A stretch of 64,000 nt of DNA from Pseudooceanicola aestuarii (GTDB lineage Bacteria; Pseudomonadota; Alphaproteobacteria; Rhodobacterales; Rhodobacteraceae), in contig NZ_JAAFZC010000001.1 of the NCBI RefSeq assembly GCF_010614805.1, positions 2,520,001 through 2,584,000 on the forward strand. Direction: 5' to 3'. This document shows, piece after piece, positions 7,477 through 15,799 of the stretch. Made by a program: the position numbers and the translations under genes. The notes below the pieces were generated by a model, which worked only from the letters and a program-made list of their open reading frames with translations, had not been told where the DNA came from and did no database searches. The number at the start of each line of letters is the position of its first letter. The stretch's first letter is position 1.

Positions 7477-8874
7477 ATGCCCCAAGATGACGAGCCGCTG
7501 CAATTTGGCTGGGAAGAATGGCTGAGCCTGCCTGATCTGGGCCTGCCGGCGCTGAAGGCCAAGGTGGACACCGGGGCGCGGACCTCGGCCCTGCATGCGA
7601 CCGAGATCGAAAGCTTCGGCTCCGCCGCGCAGCCCCGGGTGCGGTTCATGGTGCATCCGATCCCCGGCCGCGACGATCTGGCGATCCCCTGCTCGGCGCG
7701 GATTGTCGACCGTCGGGAGGTCACCTCCTCCAACGGGGAGGCGGAGATGCGGTATGTCATCGAAACGACACTGGAGATCGGTGGCCGCGCCTGGCCGATA
7801 GAAGTGACCCTGACCGATCGGCGCGGGATGCAGTCGCATATGCTGCTGGGGCGCCAGGCCCTGGGCGATCATGTCTCCATCGTTCCGTCCGAACGGTTCT
7901 GCCAGCCGGAGTTGAGCTACGACGTCTACCATTCCAAGAGGGTACGCCAGGTCGCGCCCAACCGGGTGCTGCGCATCGCGGTTCTCAGCCGGGAGGACAA
8001 CTATTCCACCCGCCGCCTGGTGGAGGTTGGCGAGGCGCGCGGCCACGTGGTGGAGGTGATCGACACCACCCGCTGCTACATGGCGATCAACGCGCTGTCG
8101 CCGGAAGTGCATTACGACGGCCAGCGCCTGCCGCGCTATGACGCGGTGGTGCCGCGCATCGGGGCCTCCATCACGCCCTATGGCACCGCCGTGATCCGCC
8201 AGTTCGAGACGATCGGCACATTCTGCCTGAACGGCAGCGCGGGGATTACCGCCAGCCGGGACAAGCTGCATGCCCATCAGGTGCTGGCGCGGCATCGCAT
8301 CGGGATGCCCACGACGGCTTTCGCCAATTCGCCCAAGGACACCGGCAACCTGATCGGTCTGGTCGGCCAGGCGCCACTGATCGTGAAGCTGCTGGAAAGC
8401 ACCCAGGGCCGGGGCGTGGTGATGGCCGAGACGAAGAAGGCGGCGGAATCCGTCATCTCCGCCTTTCGCGGGCTGAAGGCCAATTTCCTGGTGCAGCAAT
8501 TCGTCAAGGAGGCGGCGGGCGAGGATATCCGCTGTCTGGTCATCGGGACCAAGGTCGTGGCCGCGATCAAGCGCACGGCCGAGGGCGGCGATTTCCGGTC
8601 GAACCTGCATCTGGGGGGCAAGGCGACGCCGGTGCGGATCACCAAGGACGAGCGTGAGACCGCCCTGCGCGCGGCGCGAGCCTTTGGGCTGAACATGGCC
8701 GGGGTCGATCTGCTGCGCTCGGATACCGGACCGAAGGTGCTGGAGGTCAATTCCTCCCCTGGGTTCGAAGGGGTGGAGAAGGCCACCAGCAAGGATATCG
8801 TCGGCCGCCTGTTCGACGAGATCGAAAGCCGCGCCCGCCCCGCACCGGTGCGACGCCGCAAACCTGCGGTCTGA
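7477..8874 (+). CDS. Fused RimB-like ATP-dependent zinc protease domain and RimK-type glutamate ligase
   Basis: A 465-residue two-domain protein. Residues about 9-150 form a retropepsin-like domain of the RimB/DUF785 family, with the KVDTGARTSALHA motif (Asp31-Thr-Gly-Ala), GRDDLAIPC and the conserved RRGMQSHMLLGRQAL. Residues about 165-450 form a RimK ATP-grasp ligase: RIAVLSREDNYSTRRLVE, a SAGITASRDKLHAHQVL segment, the ATP-binding LIVKLLESTQGRGVV, and the Mg ligands in LEVNSSPGFEG (Glu423, Asn425). RimK adds glutamates to the C terminus of ribosomal protein S6. RimB is the partner protease in pseudomonads, encoded there as a separate gene. The start at 7477 has the site AAGGAGA 8 bases upstream. 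An alternative is modification of another target. Confidence 0.88.
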   Translation: MPQDDEPLQFGWEEWLSLPDLGLPALKAKVDTGARTSALHATEIESFGSAAQPRVRFMVHPIPGRDDLAIPCSARIVDRREVTSSNGEAEMRYVIETTLEIGGRAWPIEVTLTDRRGMQSHMLLGRQALGDHVSIVPSERFCQPELSYDVYHSKRVRQVAPNRVLRIAVLSREDNYSTRRLVEVGEARGHVVEVIDTTRCYMAINALSPEVHYDGQRLPRYDAVVPRIGASITPYGTAVIRQFETIGTFCLNGSAGITASRDKLHAHQVLARHRIGMPTTAFANSPKDTGNLIGLVGQAPLIVKLLESTQGRGVVMAETKKAAESVISAFRGLKANFLVQQFVKEAAGEDIRCLVIGTKVVAAIKRTAEGGDFRSNLHLGGKATPVRITKDERETALRAARAFGLNMAGVDLLRSDTGPKVLEVNSSPGFEGVEKATSKDIVGRLFDEIESRARPAPVRRRKPAV

Positions 8875-9163
8875 GGAGCGCGGGAGGGGGGGGCGTCCCT
8901 TCGCATCCCTTCGCACCCCTGCGGCACGAGGTGCGCGCCGATGATGCGGCGGTCGGGGCCTGTGCCCTTTGCGCTGGCAGGGGCGGGAAACATCGAGTTT
9001 GAAGCTTTATCCGCCTTGTCCGGCCCGCGCCGGGGGGGCAGGATGCGCAAAACAGGTTGAATCGGGGCCATGGCGGCCCCAAGTTAATCAGCCGTGAACA
9101 GGAGTATCCCTGCGCCGCCGAAGAATGGGGCCGGGGATCACTGCCCAAGATCAAGGAAAGAGC

Positions 9164-11575
9164 ATGGAAACCACCCTCAATCCGTCCTATCCCGTATTGC
9201 CGTTGCGCGATATCGTGGTGTTCCCCCACATGATCGTGCCGCTTTTCGTGGGACGGGAGAAATCGGTCCGCGCCCTCGAAGAGGTGATGGCCGACAATAA
9301 GCAGATTCTGCTGTCCAGCCAGGTGGACCCGGCCCAGGATGATCCCGAGGCTGAGGATATCTACCGCGCCGGCGTTCTGGCCAACGTATTGCAATTGTTG
9401 AAACTTCCCGACGGCACCGTGAAGGTGCTGGTCGAAGGGCAGCAGCGCGTGAAGATCACCGAATTCCTCGAAAACGATGACTTCTTCGAAGCCCGGGCGG
9501 AGCTGCTGGAGGAAGAAACCGGCGATACCGCCACGATCGAGGCGCTGTTGCGCTCTGTCGGGCAGGAGTTCGAGCGTTATGCCAAGGTCAAGAAGAACAT
9601 CCCAGAAGAGGCGCTGAGCGCCGTCGCCGAAAGCGCGGAGCCGGCCAAGCTGGCCGACCTGGTCGCCGGGCACCTGGGCATCGAAGTGGTGCAGAAACAG
9701 GAACTTCTGGAAACGCTGTCGGTCTCCGAACGGCTGGAGAAGGTCTATGGCCTGATGCAGGGCGAGATGTCCGTCCTTCAGGTCGAGAAGAAGATCAAGA
9801 CCCGCGTGAAATCCCAGATGGAGCGGACACAGCGCGAATATTACCTGAATGAGCAGATGAAGGCCATTCAGAAGGAGTTGGGCGACGGTGAGGACGGCGA
9901 AGGCGAGTTGGCCGAGCTGGAAGAGAAGATCGCCGCCACCAAGCTGTCCAAGGAGGCCCGCGAAAAGGCCGAGGCCGAGCTGAAGAAGCTGAAGAACATG
10001 TCGCCCATGAGCGCGGAGGCGACCGTTGTCCGCAATTACCTGGACTGGATGCTGTCGATCCCGTGGGGCGTGAAGTCGCGGGTGAAAAAGAACCTCACCA
10101 ATGCCGAAGAGGTTCTGGATCACGACCATTACGGCCTTGAAAAGGTGAAGGAACGGATCGTCGAATACCTGGCGGTTCAGCAACGCTCCAAGAAGCTGAA
10201 GGGCCCGATCCTGTGCCTTGTCGGTCCGCCGGGCGTGGGCAAGACCTCCCTGGGCAAATCCGTGGCCAAGGCGACGGGGCGCGAGTTCATCCGCATCTCC
10301 CTGGGCGGCGTGCGCGACGAAAGCGAGATCCGGGGCCACCGCCGGACCTATATCGGCTCCATGCCTGGGAAGATCATCCAGGCGCTGAAAAAGGCGAAGA
10401 CGACCAACCCGCTGATCCTGCTCGATGAAATCGACAAGATGGGGCAGGATTTCCGCGGCGATCCGTCCTCTGCCATGCTGGAAGTGCTGGATCCGGAACA
10501 GAACGGCACCTTTGTCGATCACTACCTGGAGGTCGAATATGACCTGTCCAACGTGATGTTCCTGACCACGGCGAATTCCTACAATATGCCCGGGCCGCTG
10601 CTGGATCGGATGGAGATCATCACCCTGGCCGGCTACACCGAGGATGAGAAACGCGAAATCGCGCGTCAGCATCTTCTGGCGAAACAGGTGAAGAACCACG
10701 GCCTGCGCAAGGGCGAGTTCGAGATCACCGACGAGGCGTTGAACGAGATGATCCGCCGCTACACCCGCGAGGCGGGCGTGCGGAACCTGGAGCGTGAGCT
10801 GGCGAAACTGGCGCGCAAGGCCGTGACCCAGATCATCAAGGGAGAGGTCAGCCATGTCAGCGTGACGGCCGACAACCTGGATGATTACCTGGGCGTGAAG
10901 AAGTTCCGCTATGGCCTGGCAGAACGCGAGGATCAGGTGGGTGTCGTCACCGGCCTGGCCTGGACCTCTGTCGGTGGGGACCTCCTGTCGATCGAGGCGC
11001 TGCGCCTGCCGGGCAAGGGCCGCATGAAGACGACCGGGAAACTGGGCGACGTCATGAAGGAATCGATCGACGCCGCATCCTCCTACGTACGGTCCATCGC
11101 GCCGCAGATCGGGGTGAAGCCGCCGAAGTTCGACAAGCTGGACATTCACGTCCACGTCCCTGATGGCGCCACGCCCAAGGATGGGCCGTCGGCCGGTCTG
11201 GCGATGGTGACCTCCATCGTCTCGGTGCTGACGCAGATCCCGGTGCGCAAGGATGTCGCCATGACGGGGGAGGTCTCCCTGCGGGGCAACGCCATGCCCA
11301 TCGGCGGGTTGAAGGAGAAGTTGCTGGCCGCGCTGCGCGGCGGGATCACCACCGTCTTCATCCCGGAAGAGAACGAAAAGGATCTGGCTGACATCCCGGA
11401 CAATGTGAAGGACGGGCTGAAGATCATTCCAGTCACCCATGTGCGGGAGGTTCTGGAACAGGCGCTTGTCTCGCAACCTGAACCGATCGAGTGGGACGAG
11501 GAGGCGGAAGAAGCCGCCGCTGCAGCCCGCGCCAGCATCGGTGAAGGCAATGTGACCGGCAAGACCGCCCATTGA
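9164..11575 (+). CDS. lon: Endopeptidase La (Lon protease)
   Basis: An 803-residue cytosolic ATP-dependent serine protease for quality control and turnover of regulators. Domains in order: N-terminal substrate-binding LON domain (PSYPVLPLRDIVVFPHMIVPLFVGR), coiled helical region, AAA+ module with Walker A GPPGVGKT (354-361) and Walker B LILLDEIDKM, and C-terminal protease domain with the Ser676-Lys719 dyad (DGPSAGLAM; GGLKEKLLAALRGG). I used ATG 9164, which has AAGGAAAG 8 bases upstream. A start 13 codons earlier (9125) lacks one. A strong terminator follows at 11612. I looked for a heat-shock promoter upstream and found none I would defend. Confidence 0.98.
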   Translation: METTLNPSYPVLPLRDIVVFPHMIVPLFVGREKSVRALEEVMADNKQILLSSQVDPAQDDPEAEDIYRAGVLANVLQLLKLPDGTVKVLVEGQQRVKITEFLENDDFFEARAELLEEETGDTATIEALLRSVGQEFERYAKVKKNIPEEALSAVAESAEPAKLADLVAGHLGIEVVQKQELLETLSVSERLEKVYGLMQGEMSVLQVEKKIKTRVKSQMERTQREYYLNEQMKAIQKELGDGEDGEGELAELEEKIAATKLSKEAREKAEAELKKLKNMSPMSAEATVVRNYLDWMLSIPWGVKSRVKKNLTNAEEVLDHDHYGLEKVKERIVEYLAVQQRSKKLKGPILCLVGPPGVGKTSLGKSVAKATGREFIRISLGGVRDESEIRGHRRTYIGSMPGKIIQALKKAKTTNPLILLDEIDKMGQDFRGDPSSAMLEVLDPEQNGTFVDHYLEVEYDLSNVMFLTTANSYNMPGPLLDRMEIITLAGYTEDEKREIARQHLLAKQVKNHGLRKGEFEITDEALNEMIRRYTREAGVRNLERELAKLARKAVTQIIKGEVSHVSVTADNLDDYLGVKKFRYGLAEREDQVGVVTGLAWTSVGGDLLSIEALRLPGKGRMKTTGKLGDVMKESIDAASSYVRSIAPQIGVKPPKFDKLDIHVHVPDGATPKDGPSAGLAMVTSIVSVLTQIPVRKDVAMTGEVSLRGNAMPIGGLKEKLLAALRGGITTVFIPEENEKDLADIPDNVKDGLKIIPVTHVREVLEQALVSQPEPIEWDEEAEEAAAAARASIGEGNVTGKTAH

Positions 11576-11611
11576 TCCGGCGCGCCCAGGCGCGTTGAAG
11601 CAAAGAGACCG

Positions 11612-11649
11612 GGCCGCCGCATCCATCGGGTGCGGCGGCCATTTTTTTA
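11612..11649 (+). terminator. Rho-independent terminator of lon
   Basis: A perfect 10-base stem GGCCGCCGCA/TGCGGCGGCC (11612-11621 and 11631-11640) with a 9-base loop is followed by ATTTTTTT. It lies 36 bases after the lon stop. Confidence 0.93.
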
Positions 11650-11767
11650 GAGAAATATTTTAAATCAAAGTGTTGCGATCCGGTCTTCATGTTTTTCATG
11701 AGGCCGGTATCGCCTGCGGCCCTGGGCCCCCTGTCCGTCGGGCACCCGATCTGATACAACCGGTCAC

Positions 11768-12154
11768 ATGAGTGATCCCGAAACGCCCGATCCCGTCGTC
11801 ACCCAGGAAAACCGCCCCGCCGAAGCACCGGAGCTTTTGCGTAAGAAGGAGCTTCTGGAGGGCGTCGTCACCCGGTCCGGTATCCGCAAGCGTGACGCAA
11901 AACCGGTGGTTGAGGCGCTGCTGGCCGAGCTTGGCGATGCGCTGGCCGCCGGCCGTCCGATGCAGCTGCCCGGTTTCGGGAAATTGCGCGTCAACCGGAT
12001 CAAGGATAGCCCGGCCTCCCGCGTGGTGGTTGCCCGCATCCGGCAGGATATGCCCCCCGTGCCCGGGGGTGATGCACCCGACGAACCGGCGCCGGGGCAG
12101 GGCGGCGAAAATTCCTCCAAAGACCGGCTTGCGAACCCCGACGAGGAGCGGTAA
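11768..12154 (+). CDS. HU-family DNA-binding protein
   Basis: A 128-residue protein. Residues 23-95 carry the HU/IHF fold: LLRKKELLEGVVTRSGIRKRDAKPVVEALLAELGDALAAGR, then MQLPGFGKLRVNR where HU has the beta-arm entrance. The usual long beta-arm with GRNP is shortened to DSPASRVVVARIR, and a 35-residue acidic, proline-rich C-terminal tail (GGDAPDEPAPGQGGEN...) replaces it. It is therefore a divergent HU, unlike the canonical 90-residue protein that normally follows lon. It probably binds DNA and shapes the nucleoid, though binding through a reduced arm is inferred. A tRNA-Val gene begins 12 bases after its stop. Confidence 0.82.
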   Translation: MSDPETPDPVVTQENRPAEAPELLRKKELLEGVVTRSGIRKRDAKPVVEALLAELGDALAAGRPMQLPGFGKLRVNRIKDSPASRVVVARIRQDMPPVPGGDAPDEPAPGQGGENSSKDRLANPDEER

Positions 12155-12166
12155 AGAGCGCGTCAC

Positions 12167-12241
12167 GGGTGATTAGCTCAGTGGTAGAGCGCTTCGTTCA
12201 CATCGAAGATGTCGGGGGTTCAAATCCCTCATCACCCACCA
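12167..12241 (+). tRNA. tRNA-Val (anticodon CAC)
   Basis: A 75-base cloverleaf with CCA encoded. The acceptor arms GGGTGAT and ATCACCC pair fully. The anticodon arm is CTTCG-TTCACAT-CGAAG with CAC at positions 34-36. The T arm contains GGTTCAAATCC. It reads GUG valine codons. It lies directly behind the HU gene. Confidence 0.97.
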
Positions 12242-12433
12242 CTCTCCTCTGTCCCGTTCATTGCACCGCTTAGATGTCTTGCGTCCACTCAGGGTCAGGG
12301 ACGACCGCCGTTGGCGGGTCTTCGCACATCGCCAGGCTGGCGCTGTCATCTTCTTCGCAGAGCAGGTAGGCGCCTCCCAAGGCCATGTGTTTTCAACGCG
12401 TTGGCCTGTCAATTGCGATGAAAGGGATGACGC

Positions 12434-13732
12434 ATGGGTGCACGAAATTCGAAACGCTCGTGGTTCGGCCGAACCGTTCTGGCCGCGATCATGCCGCTGG
12501 CGGCGCAAGCCGAAACCTCGACCATGGCCGAGGGCCAGGCCGCATTCGAGCGGGGCGAATTCGACGCCGCCTTCCGCATCTACCTGCCCTTGGCCGAACA
12601 GGGCAACGCCGAGGCGCAATGCCAGGTCGGGCGCCTGTTCTATCGCGGCGGAGAGGCGTTCGCCCAGAGTTACAGCAAATCCGTCGAATGGGCGTCCAAA
12701 TCGGCGGAACAGGGCAATCCCTGCGGTCAGAACTCGTTGGGTGTCTCCTACCGCTTTGGTCAGGGGGTGCCGGAGCAGCCGGAAACCGCGCTGGATTATT
12801 TCCACCAGGCCGCGGAGCAAGGGTTCGCCAAGGCGCAGTTCAGCCTGGCCAATATGCACGAGTTGGGCGAGGGGACGGCGCAAAGCCAGCAGCGGGCGCT
12901 GGATTGGTACCGCAAGGCCGCCGGGCAGGGCGATCTCATGGCGCAATACCGGATCGGCATGATCCTGTTGCAGGGCGGCGATGTAGCCGCGGATCCGCAG
13001 GCCGCCGCCGATTGGATTGCCGATGCGGCGCAGGCGGGGCTGTCCGATGCGCAATACATGATGGGCTGGATGTCCGACTCCGGGCGCGGCCTGCCACAGG
13101 ATGCGGCCCAGGCGGCCGCCTGGTATCAGCGCGCGGCGCAGGCCGGCCATGCGGCGGCGCAGATCAACCTGGGCAATCTGTATGCCGAAGGGCGCGGCGT
13201 ACCGCAGGACGATGCGCAGGCCGTCGATTGGTATCACCAGGCCGCGCGCAACGGCGTGCCGGCGGCGCAGATCAACATGGGCAAACATTTCCACCTGGGC
13301 CGTGGCGTACCCCAAGACGACGCACAGGCCATGGCCTGGTACCAACAGGCCGCTCAGAACGGGGAGCCGGTTGCCTTTTTCAACATCGGGCTGATGTTCG
13401 AGAACGGGGAGGGGCAGGAGGTTGATCCGGCGGAGGCGGCGCAATGGTATCGCGCGGCTGCCGAACAGGCGGAACCGCGCGCCCTGGCAAAGCTGGCGAA
13501 GCTGCATGCGCAGGGCGAGGGCGTCGCGCGCAACCCCGTGCTGGCGCTGGCCTTTCAAAGCCTGGCCCTGGCCTACGAGACCCCGGACACGCCGGAGCGG
13601 GACGCGGCGGTGATGGCCGCGTTCACCGCCGACCTGACACGCCCGCAACGCACCGAGGCCGAGGCGCTCGCCCAGGACTGGACGCCCGGCACCCCGCTGT
13701 TCGGCACCGGTGACGTGACCAGCTGGCCCTGA
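12434..13732 (+). CDS. Secreted Sel1-repeat (SLR/TPR-like) protein
   Basis: A 432-residue protein with an N-terminal signal peptide (Arg/Lys start, hydrophobic core FGRTVLAAIMPLAAQA, cleavage before ETS). Nine or ten Sel1-like repeats of about 36 residues follow, recognisable by AxxWYxxAAxQGxxxAQxxLGxLYxxGxGVPQD; good examples lie around residues 215-330. Such solenoids mediate protein-protein interactions in the periplasm. Partners are unknown. The start at 12434 has AAAGGGATG just upstream. No enzymatic domain is present. The last 60 residues depart from the repeat pattern and end in TSWP. Confidence 0.88.
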   Translation: MGARNSKRSWFGRTVLAAIMPLAAQAETSTMAEGQAAFERGEFDAAFRIYLPLAEQGNAEAQCQVGRLFYRGGEAFAQSYSKSVEWASKSAEQGNPCGQNSLGVSYRFGQGVPEQPETALDYFHQAAEQGFAKAQFSLANMHELGEGTAQSQQRALDWYRKAAGQGDLMAQYRIGMILLQGGDVAADPQAAADWIADAAQAGLSDAQYMMGWMSDSGRGLPQDAAQAAAWYQRAAQAGHAAAQINLGNLYAEGRGVPQDDAQAVDWYHQAARNGVPAAQINMGKHFHLGRGVPQDDAQAMAWYQQAAQNGEPVAFFNIGLMFENGEGQEVDPAEAAQWYRAAAEQAEPRALAKLAKLHAQGEGVARNPVLALAFQSLALAYETPDTPERDAAVMAAFTADLTRPQRTEAEALAQDWTPGTPLFGTGDVTSWP

Positions 13733-13912
13733 GATTTCGCCGCGGGACGGGCGCGGGCAGGCCGCCCGATGACGGTGCCGGTTGCCCGTTTGCGGGCAGT
13801 TTGCCCTCGGCACGGCGGCAGAAGAGGCCAAGGTCGGGCAGAGGCGCCGCTGACGGCTTGAAAAGCCGGGGGCGATCTGGAAGGGAGGGGAGTAGAGAAC
13901 GGAGCGGACCCC

Positions 13913-15661
13913 ATGTCAGACCCCAATTCGTCCTTTCGGAACCGGCTGACGGCGCTGCTGCGGCAGATTTACCCGGACCATGATGCCGATGCCCTGGCTC
14001 AGGGCATCGTCGCGGCCTTCTGGCCCGACGGGGCGGCCATGCGCCGCCGGGGCCGCGTGCCGGGCAACCGGCAATGGTCGGAGCGGGACGCCATGGTCAT
14101 CACCTACGGCAATTCCATCGTCGACGGCGCGCACAAGCCGTTGGACCTGCTGCGCCATTTCCTGCACCGGCACCTGGCGGGGGTGGTGAACGGGGTGCAT
14201 ATCCTGCCGTTCTTTCCCTATACGTCGGATGACGGGTTTGCCGTGTCGGATTACCGCGCGGTGAACCCGGTGCTGGGCGACTGGGCCGATATCCGGCGAA
14301 TCGGGTCGGAATTCCTGTTGATGTCGGACCTGGTGCTGAACCATGTCTCCAGCCAGTCAAATTGGTTTAACGACTACCTGCAAGGGCATGAGCCCTATGA
14401 TAAATTCTTTTTCGAGGCCACGCCCGAGGATGACCTGTCGGATGTGGTGCGCCCGCGCACTCACCCGCTGCTGAGGGAGGTGGAGACCGCCCGCGGGGTG
14501 CGCCATGTCTGGTGCACTTTCTCCCATGACCAGGTCGATCTGGATTTCCGCAACCCGGAGGTGTTGATGGAATTCCTGCGCGTCACGCGGCTGCATGTCG
14601 ACAACGGCGTGCGGATCCTGCGGCTGGATGCGGTGGCTTTCCTGTGGAAGGAGATCGGCACCCGCTCCATCCACATGCCGCAAACCCATGCGATCGTGCG
14701 GCTGATGCGGCTGCTGGCCGATTTCGCCGCCGAGCCGCTGATCCTGTTGACCGAAACCAATGTGCCCAATGCCGAGAACCTGTCCTATTTCGGCAACCGG
14801 AACGAGGCCCATGCCGTCTACAATTTCTCTCTGCCGCCGCTGGTGCTGCACGCGATGCTGTCGGGCAGCGCGCGCGGGCTGATCCGCTGGCAGGGCGGGA
14901 TGCCTCCGGCGCAGCTGGGCTGTGCCTACCTGAACTTCACCGCCAGTCATGACGGCATCGGCATGCGCCCGGCAGAGGGCATCCTGTCCCCGGCCGATAC
15001 GGCCCGCGTGATCGGCGCGGTGCGTGATTTCGGCGGCCGCGTCTCCATGCGGGCGCTTCCCGGTGGGGGAGAGGCCCCCTACGAGCTGAACATCACCTGG
15101 TTCGAGGCGATGAAGGGTACCTTCGACGGCCCCGCGCCGGACACCTGGATCGAACGGTTTCTGACCTCTCAGACCCTTGTCATGGCGCTGGAGGGGATTC
15201 CGGCCTTCTATATCCATTCCCTGCTGGCCACCCCGAATGACGAGGACGGCGTGGAAAAGACCGGCCACAACCGCGCCATCAATCGCCATCGCTGGGAATA
15301 CGACCGCTTGCAGATGCTGCTGGCCGATCCCGAGACGCCGCAGCACCAGGTGCTGGAGGAAATGAAACGCCGGATCGAGATTCGCCGCCGGCAGCGCGCG
15401 TTCCACCCCAACGCGACGCAATTCACATTGCAACTGGATGACCGGATCTTCGGCCTCTGGCGGCAAAGTCTGGACCGTGACCAATCGATCTTTGCCCTGC
15501 ACAATGTCTCCGACAGCGCGGTGGAGATCGAGCCGTGGCAGATCAACCTGATCGCGGGAGAGGTCTGGCAGGATCTTCTGTCGGGAGAAATGATCGACCC
15601 CGACGGCCCGCCGATCCATTTCGCGCCCTATCAATGCCGCTGGATCACCAACCGGGGGTAG
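13913..15661 (+). CDS. GH13 subfamily 18 sugar phosphorylase, probably glucosylglycerate phosphorylase
   Basis: A 582-residue (beta/alpha)8 enzyme of the sucrose-phosphorylase group. The catalytic residues are all present: nucleophile Asp239 in RILRLDAVAFLWK, acid/base Glu281 in ILLTETNVPN and the transition-state stabiliser Asp347 in NFTASHDGIGMRP. Early markers are VHILPFFPYTSDDGFAVSDY. Members of this subfamily phosphorolyse sucrose, sucrose 6-phosphate, glucosylglycerol or glucosylglycerate. The convergent neighbours encode GpgS and GpgP, so phosphorolysis of glucosylglycerate to glucose 1-phosphate and glycerate is the best inference. Sucrose phosphorylase remains possible. It is cytosolic with no signal peptide. 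It ends 138 bases from the end of gpgS. Confidence 0.85.
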   Translation: MSDPNSSFRNRLTALLRQIYPDHDADALAQGIVAAFWPDGAAMRRRGRVPGNRQWSERDAMVITYGNSIVDGAHKPLDLLRHFLHRHLAGVVNGVHILPFFPYTSDDGFAVSDYRAVNPVLGDWADIRRIGSEFLLMSDLVLNHVSSQSNWFNDYLQGHEPYDKFFFEATPEDDLSDVVRPRTHPLLREVETARGVRHVWCTFSHDQVDLDFRNPEVLMEFLRVTRLHVDNGVRILRLDAVAFLWKEIGTRSIHMPQTHAIVRLMRLLADFAAEPLILLTETNVPNAENLSYFGNRNEAHAVYNFSLPPLVLHAMLSGSARGLIRWQGGMPPAQLGCAYLNFTASHDGIGMRPAEGILSPADTARVIGAVRDFGGRVSMRALPGGGEAPYELNITWFEAMKGTFDGPAPDTWIERFLTSQTLVMALEGIPAFYIHSLLATPNDEDGVEKTGHNRAINRHRWEYDRLQMLLADPETPQHQVLEEMKRRIEIRRRQRAFHPNATQFTLQLDDRIFGLWRQSLDRDQSIFALHNVSDSAVEIEPWQINLIAGEVWQDLLSGEMIDPDGPPIHFAPYQCRWITNRG

Positions 15662-15799
15662 CGTCCCGGACCCGCTGTCCCGAAGGCACAGGGGCAGCGC
15701 GCGGAGATCGCCCCGGACGGGCTGCGGCACGATCGCGGGGCATCGGTTCCCGCAAATTCCGCACATCCCTTCCGCCTGTAAACTTGCCGGTGGTCGGGG

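Noticed and set aside
3861..7490. An open frame of 1,209 codons on the plus strand
   Set aside because: It runs antisense to mscS, sufT and tgt, whose protein motifs are certain. Long antisense frames are common in GC-rich genomes. Its translation is low-complexity in His, Gln, Arg and Gly.
8990..9163. A heat-shock (RpoH) promoter before lon
   Set aside because: CTTGAA-like and CCCCAT-like pieces occur but not at a convincing spacing.
8747..11626. An open frame of 959 codons antisense to lon
   Set aside because: Lon motifs are complete on the plus strand. The antisense product lacks any domain and is an artefact of codon bias.
12167..12241. tRNA-Val(CAC) as an attachment site for an island
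   Set aside because: No integrase, no repeat of the tRNA 3' end downstream and no change in base composition; the following genes look native.
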